A stretch of DNA of 6,086 nucleotides from Treponema sp. (GCA_031255615.1 JAIRSD010000249.1:1-6086), one strand, 5' to 3'. Positions 1 through 6,005 are shown, counted from the stretch's first letter. Notes: a model not told the origin generated them from the letters alone. Translations and numbers: made by a program.

Positions 1-1110
1 GAAGCCCCCGCCGAAGGAGGGCCCGGCATAGCCCCCTATCCTCTGCAAAAAAAGCGGCACTCCCTGGAGTTCCTGCGGGACATCGCCCACCTGCGGCCCC
101 GGACCAACACCTTTGCCTGCGTCGCCCGGATCCGCAGCGGCCTCGCCTTCGCCATCCACGATTTTTTCCGGCAGAACGGCTACCAGTACATCCACACCCC
201 CATCATCACCGCCAACGACGCCGAGGGGGCGGGGGCCATGTTCCAGGTTACCGCCCTGGACCTGGAGGCCCTCTCCCAAAAGGGCGGCCCCCCGGACTAC
301 GGCGCGGACTTCTTCGGCAGAAAGACGGGCCTCACCGTCTCGGGACAGTTGGAAGCGGAAACCTACGCCGCCGCCCTTTCCCGGGTCTACAGCTTCGGCC
401 CCACCTTCCGGGCGGAGCACTCCAACACCGCCCGGCACCTGGCGGAGTTCTGGATGGTGGAACCGGAAACCGCCTTCGCGGACCTGGAAGACAACATGGC
501 CCTGGCGGAGGCCTTTCTCAAACACCTCTTTAGCGTCCTCTTGGGGGACCACGGCGAGGACCTGGCCTTCTTCGATGCCCGCTACGAGAAGGGCCTCGTC
601 AAAAACCTGGAAAGCCTCGCCCGCTCCCGCTTTTCCCAACTCTCCTACACCGATGCGGTAAGGGAACTGGAAAAACACGCCGGCCGCTTCGAGTTCAAGC
701 CCTACTGGGGCTGCGACCTGCAAAGCGAACACGAAAAGTTCCTCACCGAACAGGTCTGCGCCGGCCCTGTCATCGTCACCGACTACCCCCGGGAGATAAA
801 GGCCTTTTACATGAAACTCAACGACGACGGCAAAACCGTAAGAGCCATGGACGTGCTGGTCCCCCGGCTGGGAGAAATCATCGGCGGTTCCCAGCGGGAG
901 GAGAACCTCGAAAAGCTCCGGCGGCGGATGGAAGAGCTGGGCATGGAACTGGGAAACTACCAATGGTACCTGGACCTGCGGCGTTACGGCACGGTCCCCC
1001 ATGCCGGCTTCGGCCTCGGCTTCGAGCGGCTCATCCAGTACGTTACCGGCATGGCCAACATCCGGGACGTGATCCCCTACCCCCGGGCCCTGGGACAGGC
1101 GGAGTTTTAG
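1..1110 (+). CDS. asnS: Asparaginyl-tRNA synthetase, 5'-truncated by the window edge
   Basis: Cytoplasmic class II aminoacyl-tRNA synthetase that activates asparagine with ATP and charges tRNA-Asn. The frame is open from base 1, so the gene starts upstream; 369 residues are visible of a protein usually about 460 long, and the missing part corresponds to the N-terminal OB-fold anticodon-binding domain. Visible residues run from a linker typical of bacterial AsnRS ([20 protein letters not shown], residues 13-32) into the catalytic domain. The AsnRS-type TVSGQLEAE segment is at about residues 112-120. Class II motif 2 (FRAEHSNT, residues 136-143, FRAE at bases 406-417) and motif 3 (GFGLGFER, about 336-343, the final Arg at bases 1027-1029) are intact. 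The HSNT and TVSGQLEAE signatures favour AsnRS over AspRS or LysRS. The stop is TAG at 1108-1110. dacA follows on the same strand after 187 bp. Nothing looks degraded. Confidence 0.96.
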   Translation, partial: EAPAEGGPGIAPYPLQKKRHSLEFLRDIAHLRPRTNTFACVARIRSGLAFAIHDFFRQNGYQYIHTPIITANDAEGAGAMFQVTALDLEALSQKGGPPDYGADFFGRKTGLTVSGQLEAETYAAALSRVYSFGPTFRAEHSNTARHLAEFWMVEPETAFADLEDNMALAEAFLKHLFSVLLGDHGEDLAFFDARYEKGLVKNLESLARSRFSQLSYTDAVRELEKHAGRFEFKPYWGCDLQSEHEKFLTEQVCAGPVIVTDYPREIKAFYMKLNDDGKTVRAMDVLVPRLGEIIGGSQREENLEKLRRRMEELGMELGNYQWYLDLRRYGTVPHAGFGLGFERLIQYVTGMANIRDVIPYPRALGQAEF

Positions 1111-1173
1111 CCTGATGAGTGTGATAGAAAGCATAAAAAGGGGGGGAGCCCCCCCCCTCGGCCCAGCCCACCC

Positions 1174-1224
1174 TGCCGCCCCGCGGCACGGCGGTCTTGG
1201 CCTACCCCCCCCCGCGGGGCGGCA
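1174..1224. repeat. 13-bp GC-rich inverted repeat upstream of dacA
   Basis: The left arm at 1174-1186 (TGCCGCCCCGCGG) is exactly complementary to the right arm at 1212-1224 (CCGCGGGGCGGCA), with a 25-nt loop. In RNA this would form a very stable stem. It is not followed by a T tract on the + strand, so it does not look like a standard intrinsic terminator. It could shape the 3' end of asnS mRNA or the dacA leader. The pairing is seen directly; any role is inferred. Confidence 0.7.
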
Positions 1225-1290
1225 ATCCCCCCCTTATGGCCCCGCGACGCCCCGGATCCCCGTCTGTGGAAAAACACGGCGGCGGACGGC

Positions 1291-1297
1291 GGGGAGG
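1291..1297 (+). promoter_or_regulatory. Purine-rich ribosome-binding site abutting the dacA ATG
   Basis: GGGGAGG lies directly against the ATG at 1298, leaving no spacer. The match to the Shine-Dalgarno core is good but the spacing is shorter than usual. The start is still preferred because a textbook signal peptide begins here and no other in-frame ATG, GTG or TTG fits. Confidence 0.4.
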
Positions 1298-2539
1298 ATG
1301 CGGCCCCCCGGCGCGCCGCTGGTCCTCGGCCTCGCGCTGGCGGGGATCCTGGCGGGAAACGCCGCCGCCCAGACAGCGCCGGGACTCCTGGAACCCGCCG
1401 TCCCGGCCCCCTCCATCACAAGCCGGGCGGCCGTACTCCTGGACGCGGAAACCGGGACCCTCCTCTACGAAAAAAACCCCGACGAAATCATCCCCCCCGC
1501 CTCCCTCACCAAGCTGATGACCGCCCATATCGCCCTGCGGGAAGCGGCGGCGGGCAGGGCCTCCCTGGACGAAACTTTCCAGCCCCCCCGGGAAAGCTGG
1601 GCGATAAATCAGCCCCCCCGTTCCAGCCTGATGTTCCTGGGGCCGGGCCAGGAAGTGAGCCTGCGGGAACTGCTTTTGGGCATGGCGATCCCTTCGGGGA
1701 ACGACGCCGCCGCGGCGGTGGCCCTGCGTTTCGCCCCCACGACGGCGGAATTCGCCGCCCTGATGAACCGGGAAGCGGCGATCCTGGGACTCCCGAACAC
1801 CCATTTTGTGGAACCCTCCGGCATTTCCGAATACAACAGAACCACCGCCCGGGAATTCGCCTGGTTCTGCCGGATCTACCTTTCCCTGTACCCGGAAAGC
1901 CTGGCGGAATTCCATTCGGTCCCGGAATTCGCCTACCCCAAGGTGGAAAACGTGGCGGAACAGTTCCGGGAAAAACCGGGAACCATCGTCCAGTACAACC
2001 ACAACAGCCTGCTCAGAGACTTTCCCGGAACCGACGGCCTCAAGACCGGCTACATCGACGAGGCGGGCTACAATATCGCCCTTACCGCCCGGCGGGAGGG
2101 AACCCGCTTCATCCTGGTGCTCCTGGGGGCGCCGGCGGTCTGGGGCGGCGACCGGATGCGGGACGAGGACGGCAGGAAACTCCTCTCCTGGGCCTTCGAC
2201 CAGTACCGGACCATCCGCCCCCTCATCGGGGAACTTGAACCGGCCCCCCTCTGGAAGGGCAGGCAGAGAAAAGTCCGGCTTGACATCGCCGAAACCCCGG
2301 ACTTTACCGGACCCAGGGACCGGGGCCGGCAGCTTTACCTTGCCGCCGAAATCGCCAATCCCCTGATCGCCCCCCTGGAGGCCGGCGAAAGCGTCGGGGC
2401 CCTGATTCTCTCCGATGACCTGGGGGAACTGCGGCGCATCCCCATCCTGGCGGCGGAATCCTGCGCGGAGGGGGGCTTTTTCCGGCGGTTCTGGGATTCA
2501 ATACGGCTTTTCTTCCGGCGGCTCGACCGGAAAGGGTAG
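1298..2539 (+). CDS. dacA: D-alanyl-D-alanine carboxypeptidase, PBP5/DacA type
   Basis: Exported serine peptidase (family S11) that removes the terminal D-Ala of peptidoglycan pentapeptides and so limits cross-linking. The protein has 413 residues, a normal length for PBP5/6. Residues 1-24 form a signal peptide with a hydrophobic core LVLGLALAGILAG and an AAA site before Gln25. The catalytic motifs are S69-L-T-K72 (nucleophile and general base), S133-G-N135 and K249-T-G251, at the expected relative spacing. Residues about 312-385 match the beta-rich PBP5 C-terminal domain. The last 22 residues (GGFFRRFWDSIRLFFRRLDR and two more) form a Phe/Trp/Arg amphipathic helix, the classic peripheral membrane anchor that holds PBP5 on the outer face of the cytoplasmic membrane. 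An in-frame ATG at 1115 would add 61 low-complexity residues ahead of the signal peptide and is rejected. The gene is convergent with the minus-strand gene ending at 2910. A DacB/PBP4 or SpoIID-like role is unlikely given the layout. Confidence 0.94.
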   Translation: MRPPGAPLVLGLALAGILAGNAAAQTAPGLLEPAVPAPSITSRAAVLLDAETGTLLYEKNPDEIIPPASLTKLMTAHIALREAAAGRASLDETFQPPRESWAINQPPRSSLMFLGPGQEVSLRELLLGMAIPSGNDAAAAVALRFAPTTAEFAALMNREAAILGLPNTHFVEPSGISEYNRTTAREFAWFCRIYLSLYPESLAEFHSVPEFAYPKVENVAEQFREKPGTIVQYNHNSLLRDFPGTDGLKTGYIDEAGYNIALTARREGTRFILVLLGAPAVWGGDRMRDEDGRKLLSWAFDQYRTIRPLIGELEPAPLWKGRQRKVRLDIAETPDFTGPRDRGRQLYLAAEIANPLIAPLEAGESVGALILSDDLGELRRIPILAAESCAEGGFFRRFWDSIRLFFRRLDRKG

Positions 2540-2640
2540 GACCGGGGGCTTAAGCCGGGATCGGCCGCCCCCGGCGGGGGCCCGATTCGGGAGGCCGTTC
2601 CGACCTGCGGGCCTTTCGCGCCCCCCGGGTCCCGGTTTTC
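2540..2640. other. GC-rich 3' region of dacA with no clear gene
   Basis: This stretch contains no gene. It shows a 10-bp palindrome GGCTTAAGCC (2547-2556) and a short stem GCCCCC/GGGGGC (2567-2572 with 2576-2581). A very short CCGGGTCCCGG element followed by TTTT (about 2625-2639) is at best a weak terminator for dacA. Confidence 0.5.
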
Positions 2641-2744
2641 GGGGCTTCGCGGCCCGCCGCGAAGCCCCGCGCCCGCGGGGAGCAGCCCCCGAGCCGCCGC
2701 GGCGCGGCGGCTCCAAAGGCGAAAGCCGCGCCGCGGCTTTCGCC
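2641..2744. repeat. Cluster of three perfect GC-rich hairpins
   Basis: Three consecutive exact inverted repeats lie next to the structured RNA element. The first has arms 2641-2652 and 2657-2668 (12 bp, loop CCCG). The second has arms 2691-2700 and 2704-2713 (10 bp, loop GGC). The third is 2718-2730 with 2732-2744, a 27-nt near-palindrome in which a realistic loop of about five bases leaves an 11-bp stem. With the two hairpins of the adjoining RNA element, five perfect stem-loops follow each other in under 200 bp. The last 4 bases (CGCC) belong to the part shared with the copy at the right end of the window; the hairpins themselves are not repeated there. Any function is unknown. Confidence 0.75.
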
Positions 2745-2745
2745 C

Positions 2746-2839
2746 GCGCAAGGGATAGGAGCGGCCAACAAAAACCCGCAGGGTTTTTGTTAGAGCGGAT
2801 AGCCCGGTTTTTTGCGGCGCAGCCGCAAAAAATGCGCCC
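2746..2839 (+). ncRNA. Flavo-1-like structured RNA element, copy 1
   Basis: A 94-nt element that recurs in near-identical form, inverted, at 5914-6005. It folds as a closed junction. The outer stem is GCGCA (2746-2750) with TGCGC (2833-2837). Hairpin 1 has exact 11-bp arms 2767-2777 and 2781-2791 (AACAAAAACCC, loop GCA). Hairpin 2 has exact 11-bp arms 2808-2818 and 2822-2832 (TTTTTTGCGGC, loop GCA). Between the stems lie unpaired, identically kept blocks AGGGATAG-G-AGCGG and AGAGCGGATAGCCCGG. From memory these blocks match the Flavo-1 RNA family, whose function is unknown. The family name needs a covariance-model search. Hairpin 1 has A tracts 5' and T tracts 3' on both strands, so it could also act as a bidirectional terminator between dacA and the convergent gene. 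The + strand is assigned from the remembered orientation of the blocks. Confidence 0.65.
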
Positions 2840-2866
2840 AAAAGAAGGCCGACATCCGGCCCTTCT
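2840..2866 (-). terminator. Probable intrinsic terminator of the minus-strand operon
   Basis: Read on the minus strand from 2866, the arm AGAAGG-G-CCG pairs with CGGCCTTCT around a five-base loop (one bulged base), and the second arm runs into TCTTTTGG. The stem (2843-2851 with 2857-2866) begins about 44 bp downstream of the stop codon at 2910, which suits the end of the deacetylase-like gene's transcript. The T tract is short, so efficiency is uncertain. Confidence 0.5.
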
Positions 2867-2909
2867 AAGCCCGGAAACGGCAAAACGCCGCCTGTAGGAG
2901 CGTCGTCCG

Positions 2910-5228
2910 CTACTTTGCGTGTTCCATGAGGGTGGAAACGGGGACCACGGTGTAGCCGGAGCGGACCAGGGCGTTCAAAAGCACGTCGATGCGGAAGAAC
3001 AGGTAGTCTGAGCGGCCGCCGGGCAGGATTCCCAGCCGTATGGGTATGATGGATCCGGGGCGTTTGGCTGCAATAATCCGATCGATCATGTCGCCGGCGG
3101 AAAGCTGGGAGATCTCCAGGCGGCGGGCCTCCTCCCGGCTTATCCAATCCAGGGGGTCCACGTCCCGGCTGGAACTGCGGTAGCCTATCCGGGCGGCGGC
3201 CTCGGCTATTTGGGGGGAACCGGCGTAGTAGGGGGGGTGCCAAAGGAGGGAGAGTTCCCGCTGGGTGGCCCTGAAAAATTCGTCCTCGTTCCGGGCAAGG
3301 CCCCGGGTGATGAAATCGCCGCCGATACGGAAGCGGGAATCCGACAGATCTATGGGGGCGAAGAACATGGAGGCGGCCTCGTGCCCTCCTTGGCTGATAA
3401 TCCGGGCGGCCTCCGGGTAGCGGCGGATAAATTCGCCGTTAAGGAAAAAGGTTGCCTTAAAGCCGAAGCGCCGCAGGGAGTCGAGGACCTGGGGGAGGCC
3501 GTTAATATCGTCGTAAAGATCGAAGCAGAGGGCCACTTCCCGCAGCCCCATCCTCTTGCCGTGGTTAAAGATTCCCTGCGGGGCATCCGGCGGGTCCGGC
3601 CGGGGGGGCTCCGGGGGGTACTGGATTCCCGGCACCAGGGGGATCGTCCCCACCCCGGTGGTATTGCGGATCATGGGGATATTTTCGTAGGGGCCGGAGG
3701 GCTGGCTTTCCAGGTAGACCCGGTAACGGCCGGAAACCTGGGAAGGGGCGCGGCGCCGGGCTTCGGGATTCTCCGTCCAGGGGGAGACCCCGTCGGTAAC
3801 GAACCAGTCCCCGCCGCTTTGGGCCAGGATGCCCCCTCCTTCCTCAAAGCCGTGTTCGGCAACACCCGACAGGCACAGCAGGCTGCGGGACCCGGCAAGC
3901 CATACCCGCTCTATCCGGCTGTCGTCGCCGATGACAAATTCCTCGTTGCTGATCCAGAAGCAGGAAAAGGCGGGCCGGGAACTAAGGGTCCGCATGATCC
4001 GCCAGTTAATGTAGTCGTAGAGGAAAATCCCCTTTTCTCCCCAAAAAAGGGCCCTGGTGCCGTCGGGGGACAGGACTCCCGAGGAAGCGGGGGGGGCGTC
4101 CAGGGGGACAAACGACATCCTGGCCTCCAAACGGCGGCCCTCCGGTTGATCCGCGCCCTCCTCCCCGGCGGGGGCCTGCTGCGGGCTTAACCGGTAGACG
4201 ATGACCTCCGGCCCCTCCTCCCGTATAACGCTGGCCATCACCGTAAGGGGCCCGGCGGGGGCCCAGAGGACGTTTATATCGTAACTGTACTGGGGAATCA
4301 CCACATAGGGGAGGCTTGCCTCCACCGTGTTGAAATCGTCCATCTCCAGGGGATAGTAAAAAATATTCCGCCCCCCCTTGGAAAAAAGGATGGACCGGGA
4401 ATCGGCGGAGATCCAAAAACGGTCGAAATTTCCGTCAAACTCAAAGGGAATCTTCCCCAGCACCGCGCCGATTTCCAGAAAGTCGGCGTAGAGAGTCCGG
4501 GCAAAGAGTTCGGAACCCCGGACCCTGAATATCGTGGAACCTTTGATGTAAAAAAAATCCCCCCGGGGGTTCCAGGAAACCGAATTGATGGTCCCCTCTC
4601 CGACGAAACGGTAACGCTCGTCCACCGCCGCGGCCTGGGAGGAATTTGAGGGATCCACGGTATAGTAGTAGAGCTTTCCCCCGACGGCGTAGACAAAAAT
4701 CCGGGAATCCGGGCTCCAGCAGGCGGGGAACCAGAGGTTCGGCCGTTCCACATCCGCGGCTACGATCCTTTTCTCCCCCCGCTGGGTATCCACCAAAATC
4801 AGGTTTCCATAGGCGGGGCTCAGGGGTTCCACATAGAGAATCCAGCGGCCGTCCTGGGATGCGGCCATATCCTCCACCCGGCCGCCGGCAACGATATTCC
4901 CCGACACAAAGGAAGGAAAACCGGGCACCGCCCGGGGCAGCCCCCCTTCCAGGGGGATCCGCAGGGCGCCGAAGGAATTCCGCACCTGGATCAGGCGGCC
5001 GTTGGCGATAAGCTCCATCCGATCCGGAAAGGCGGTCATCTGGCCCAAGGCGCCGTCGGTAAGCCGGGAGACAAAGAGGGCGTTTTGAGAGGGGCTGCCC
5101 CCCTGCACGGAATCTGCCCGGAAAAGAAGGCGGCCGTCGTCGGAAAGGTCCAGATTCCCAAAACTGACCAGGGCAGCCAGGGGGCGGAGGAGGACGAAAA
5201 AGAGAAGGAAGGCGGCGCTATATTTCAC
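2910..5228 (-). CDS. Exported beta-propeller protein with degenerate NodB-type polysaccharide deacetylase domain
   Basis: 772 residues, probably envelope-associated or secreted. Residues 1 to about 19 are a signal peptide (MKYSAAFLLFFVLLRPLAA). Residues about 25-500 carry repeated TolB/WD40-like blade segments: LSDDGRLLFRAD (28-39), ASQDGRWILYVEP (123-135), WSPDSRIFVYA (171-181), WNPRGDFFYI (219-228), ISADSRSILFSK (273-284), LSPDGTRALFWGE (386-398). A proline-rich linker (about 537-550) leads to a NodB-like domain at about 563-768. That domain keeps the fold signatures VALCFD, KATFFLNGEF, GGHE, HPPY, DPLDW and PGSII. However, TFDD reads CFD570-L571, HxxxH reads M621xxxP625, RPPY reads H664PPY, and the motif-5 His is Arg731. 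The metal triad is therefore absent and hydrolysis is doubtful. The start is GTG (5226-5228), about six bases after a GGGGGA stretch; no ATG alternative preserves the signal peptide. It lies 39 bp after the 101-aa gene, probably co-transcribed. The substrate is unknown. Confidence 0.85.
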   Translation of the reverse strand: MKYSAAFLLFFVLLRPLAALVSFGNLDLSDDGRLLFRADSVQGGSPSQNALFVSRLTDGALGQMTAFPDRMELIANGRLIQVRNSFGALRIPLEGGLPRAVPGFPSFVSGNIVAGGRVEDMAASQDGRWILYVEPLSPAYGNLILVDTQRGEKRIVAADVERPNLWFPACWSPDSRIFVYAVGGKLYYYTVDPSNSSQAAAVDERYRFVGEGTINSVSWNPRGDFFYIKGSTIFRVRGSELFARTLYADFLEIGAVLGKIPFEFDGNFDRFWISADSRSILFSKGGRNIFYYPLEMDDFNTVEASLPYVVIPQYSYDINVLWAPAGPLTVMASVIREEGPEVIVYRLSPQQAPAGEEGADQPEGRRLEARMSFVPLDAPPASSGVLSPDGTRALFWGEKGIFLYDYINWRIMRTLSSRPAFSCFWISNEEFVIGDDSRIERVWLAGSRSLLCLSGVAEHGFEEGGGILAQSGGDWFVTDGVSPWTENPEARRRAPSQVSGRYRVYLESQPSGPYENIPMIRNTTGVGTIPLVPGIQYPPEPPRPDPPDAPQGIFNHGKRMGLREVALCFDLYDDINGLPQVLDSLRRFGFKATFFLNGEFIRRYPEAARIISQGGHEAASMFFAPIDLSDSRFRIGGDFITRGLARNEDEFFRATQRELSLLWHPPYYAGSPQIAEAAARIGYRSSSRDVDPLDWISREEARRLEISQLSAGDMIDRIIAAKRPGSIIPIRLGILPGGRSDYLFFRIDVLLNALVRSGYTVVPVSTLMEHAK

Positions 5229-5267
5229 GGTGTCCCCCGTTCTGCCCGCCGCGCGGCGCTGCCCTGG

Positions 5268-5573
5268 CTATACAGAGGCAGTCCCATTACGGCCTGGCGC
5301 AGCCGGACTGTTTTTCCCCAGGGACGCCTCCACGGCGGGGGATTCGGTCAAAGGGAAAGGGGCAAAGGTTCCGGTTTGTCCGTGAAGCAGGATTCCCTCC
5401 AGTTCCCGGTCCGCGCCGTCCAAAATCTCCGCCAATTCCCGAATTCGTCTGAGAGAATAACGCAGCTTCCGGTCCCAAAGCCGGGAACAGACCTGATCCA
5501 GAAGGGATTCAAAGGAATCCGCGTCCGGCGGCATATCCGGCGTGAAGGTACTGGTATGTTCTCCGCTGCTCAT
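5268..5573 (-). CDS. Unrecognised 101-aa helical protein upstream of the deacetylase-like gene
   Basis: No family is recognised. The ATG at 5571-5573 gives 101 residues; a GTG five codons upstream would give 106. After a polar N-terminus rich in Thr and Pro, residues about 19-65 look like charged, leucine-bearing helices (FESLLDQVCSRLWDRK, then LRRIRELAEILDGADRELEG), possibly a short helical bundle or protein-interaction segment. The last 20 or so residues are Gly/Ala/Pro-rich and probably disordered. There is no signal peptide or membrane span, so it is likely cytoplasmic. Neither start has a Shine-Dalgarno, but a TATAAT box sits six bases before the ATG. The gene ends 39 bp before the GTG of the 772-aa gene, which suggests a two-gene unit. 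Codon choice is ordinary for the window. It is judged real from its position and helical composition rather than from homology. Confidence 0.6.
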   Translation of the reverse strand: MSSGEHTSTFTPDMPPDADSFESLLDQVCSRLWDRKLRYSLRRIRELAEILDGADRELEGILLHGQTGTFAPFPLTESPAVEASLGKNSPAAPGRNGTASV

Positions 5574-5579
5574 ACGATT

Positions 5580-5585
5580 ATTATA
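5580..5585 (-). promoter_or_regulatory. TATAAT -10 box just before the 101-aa gene
   Basis: A perfect TATAAT on the minus strand, in a locally AT-rich patch. A TSS seven bases downstream of the box would be the A of the ATG at 5573, giving a leaderless message. The hexamer 17 bases upstream is TGGTCC, a poor -35 match, so the promoter call rests mainly on the -10 sequence. Confidence 0.4.
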
Positions 5586-5611
5586 CACTTTTTTAACGGT
5601 TGGACCAGTTC

Positions 5612-5655
5612 AAAATCCCGGGCCGCCGGAATCCCGGACCCGGAACAGCCGGCCC
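5612..5655 (-). terminator. Weak terminator-like stem after the 45-aa gene
   Basis: Read on the minus strand just after the TAA at 5658, GGGCCG (5655-5650) can pair with CGGCCC (5625-5620), enclosing several CCGG repeats, and is followed by GGGATTTT. The stem is short, the loop long and only four T follow, so this is a candidate only. If real, it would separate the 45-aa gene from the two genes downstream. Confidence 0.25.
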
Positions 5656-5657
5656 TC

Positions 5658-5795
5658 TTAACGGTCGATGCCTCCGCCTCCGCTTAGAACTTCGCTCTGA
5701 ATCTCCTCCGCGTGTACATTATCCCCCCGGTCAAGGGTCTGGAAAAAAGTAAACACCGCGATAAAAGCAATAAGAATTAACACCAAACTACGCAT
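5658..5795 (-). CDS. 45-aa single-span membrane protein
   Basis: The small protein starts MRSLVLILIAFIAVFTFF and ends in SGGGGIDR; no family is recognised. Residues about 4-18 form one strongly hydrophobic segment after a single N-terminal Arg, followed by an acidic, polar tail of about 25 residues (DRGDNVHAEEIQSEV). This suggests N-in/C-out insertion, or an uncleaved or poorly cleaved signal sequence. The ATG at 5793-5795 is chosen over an in-frame ATG 18 codons upstream because GGAGG lies four bases before it and because the hydrophobic segment then starts at the N-terminus. Third codon positions are only about half G/C (22 of 46 codons counted, stop included), clearly lower than in asnS and dacA. 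It sits between the second Flavo-1-like element and the 101-aa gene, all on the minus strand. It could be a small regulatory membrane protein or a toxin-like peptide, but there is no evidence for either. Confidence 0.6.
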   Translation of the reverse strand: MRSLVLILIAFIAVFTFFQTLDRGDNVHAEEIQSEVLSGGGGIDR

Positions 5796-5799
5796 ATAT

Positions 5800-5804
5800 C
5801 CTCC
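5800..5804 (-). promoter_or_regulatory. Shine-Dalgarno deciding the start of the 45-aa gene
   Basis: GGAGG on the minus strand, four bases (ATAT) ahead of the ATG at 5795. This is the clearest ribosome-binding site in the window, and it fixes the short form of this gene against the longer in-frame reading that begins at 5849. Confidence 0.75.
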
Positions 5805-5847
5805 AGGGATACAAACAAACTGCCGGAGCTTCCAATTTTGATCCCCC

Positions 5848-5875
5848 AATATTTAATCTGCTTCCGCGTAAACAA
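5848..5875 (-). promoter_or_regulatory. Possible promoter of the 45-aa gene
   Basis: In the AT-richer leader, TTGTTT (5875-5870) and AATATT (5853-5848) are separated by 16 bases on the minus strand. They match the sigma-70 hexamers at 3 of 6 and 4 of 6 positions. The pair lies about 50 bp before the ATG. It is a weak match offered as the best candidate in this leader. Confidence 0.25.
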
Positions 5876-5913
5876 CTCTCTCCGGAGAAAACGCCGCGTA
5901 CCGAGTGAATGTT

Positions 5914-6005
5914 GGGCGCATTTTTTGCGGCTGCGCCGCAAAAAACCGGGCTATCCGCTCTAACAAAAACCCTGCGGGTTTTTGTTCCGCTTCTATCCCT
6001 TGCGC
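5914..6005 (-). ncRNA. Flavo-1-like structured RNA element, copy 2
   Basis: The 92-nt minus-strand counterpart of the element at 2746-2839. The outer stem is GCGCA/TGCGC. Hairpin 1 has arms 5962-5972 and 5976-5986; hairpin 2 has arms 5921-5931 and 5935-5945; both are exact 11-bp stems. The only differences from copy 1 are one substitution (GGATAG-A-AGCGG here, G there) and the loss of CC just before hairpin 1. Both hairpins and the AGAGCGGATAGCCCGG block are identical. Shared sequence extends slightly beyond the structure, to 5912-6010 here and 2741-2841 at copy 1. It ends about 118 bp before the ATG of the 45-aa gene, so it could be an independent RNA, part of that leader, or the 3' end of an upstream transcript outside the window. 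Confidence 0.65.

Larger units (their letters stand above)
1111..1297. other. asnS-dacA spacer rich in C/G runs
   Basis: A gene-free spacer with three kinds of structure. A G7 run (1140-1146) and a C9 run (1149-1157) are separated only by AG and preceded by AAAAA, so on the minus strand this reads as a G/C hairpin followed by TTTTT. A second C9 run is at 1205-1213 and a C7 run at 1227-1233. A 13-bp inverted repeat spans 1174-1224. The frame from an ATG at 1115 is open through to dacA, but its translation is Pro/Gly/Arg-rich low-complexity sequence and would bury the signal peptide, so it is read as non-coding. No convincing -35/-10 promoter is visible for dacA. Co-transcription with asnS is possible but unproven. 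Confidence 0.6.

Noticed and set aside
1115..1297. N-terminal extension of dacA from the ATG at 1115, four bases after the asnS stop
   Set aside because: A GGAG lies nine bases upstream of this ATG, but the extension is Pro/Gly/Arg low-complexity sequence over C/G runs and would place 61 residues ahead of a clear signal peptide.
1202..2002. 266-codon open frame on the minus strand
   Set aside because: It lies antisense to dacA, whose motifs prove the + strand frame. The composition is Gly/Arg-rich and no family signature is seen.
2641..2850. CRISPR array
   Set aside because: The repeats are inverted palindromes of different sequence, not direct repeats of constant length separated by unique spacers. 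No cas gene is present.
2335..3243. 302-codon minus-strand frame across the convergent gap
   Set aside because: It overlaps the 3' ends of two well-supported genes in the wrong frame and runs through the hairpin cluster. It is Pro/Arg-rich with no recognisable domain.
3210..4190. 326-codon open frame on the + strand
   Set aside because: It lies antisense inside the 772-aa gene. Its translation is Gly/Pro-rich with no domain or ribosome-binding site. Long antisense frames are expected in GC-rich coding DNA.
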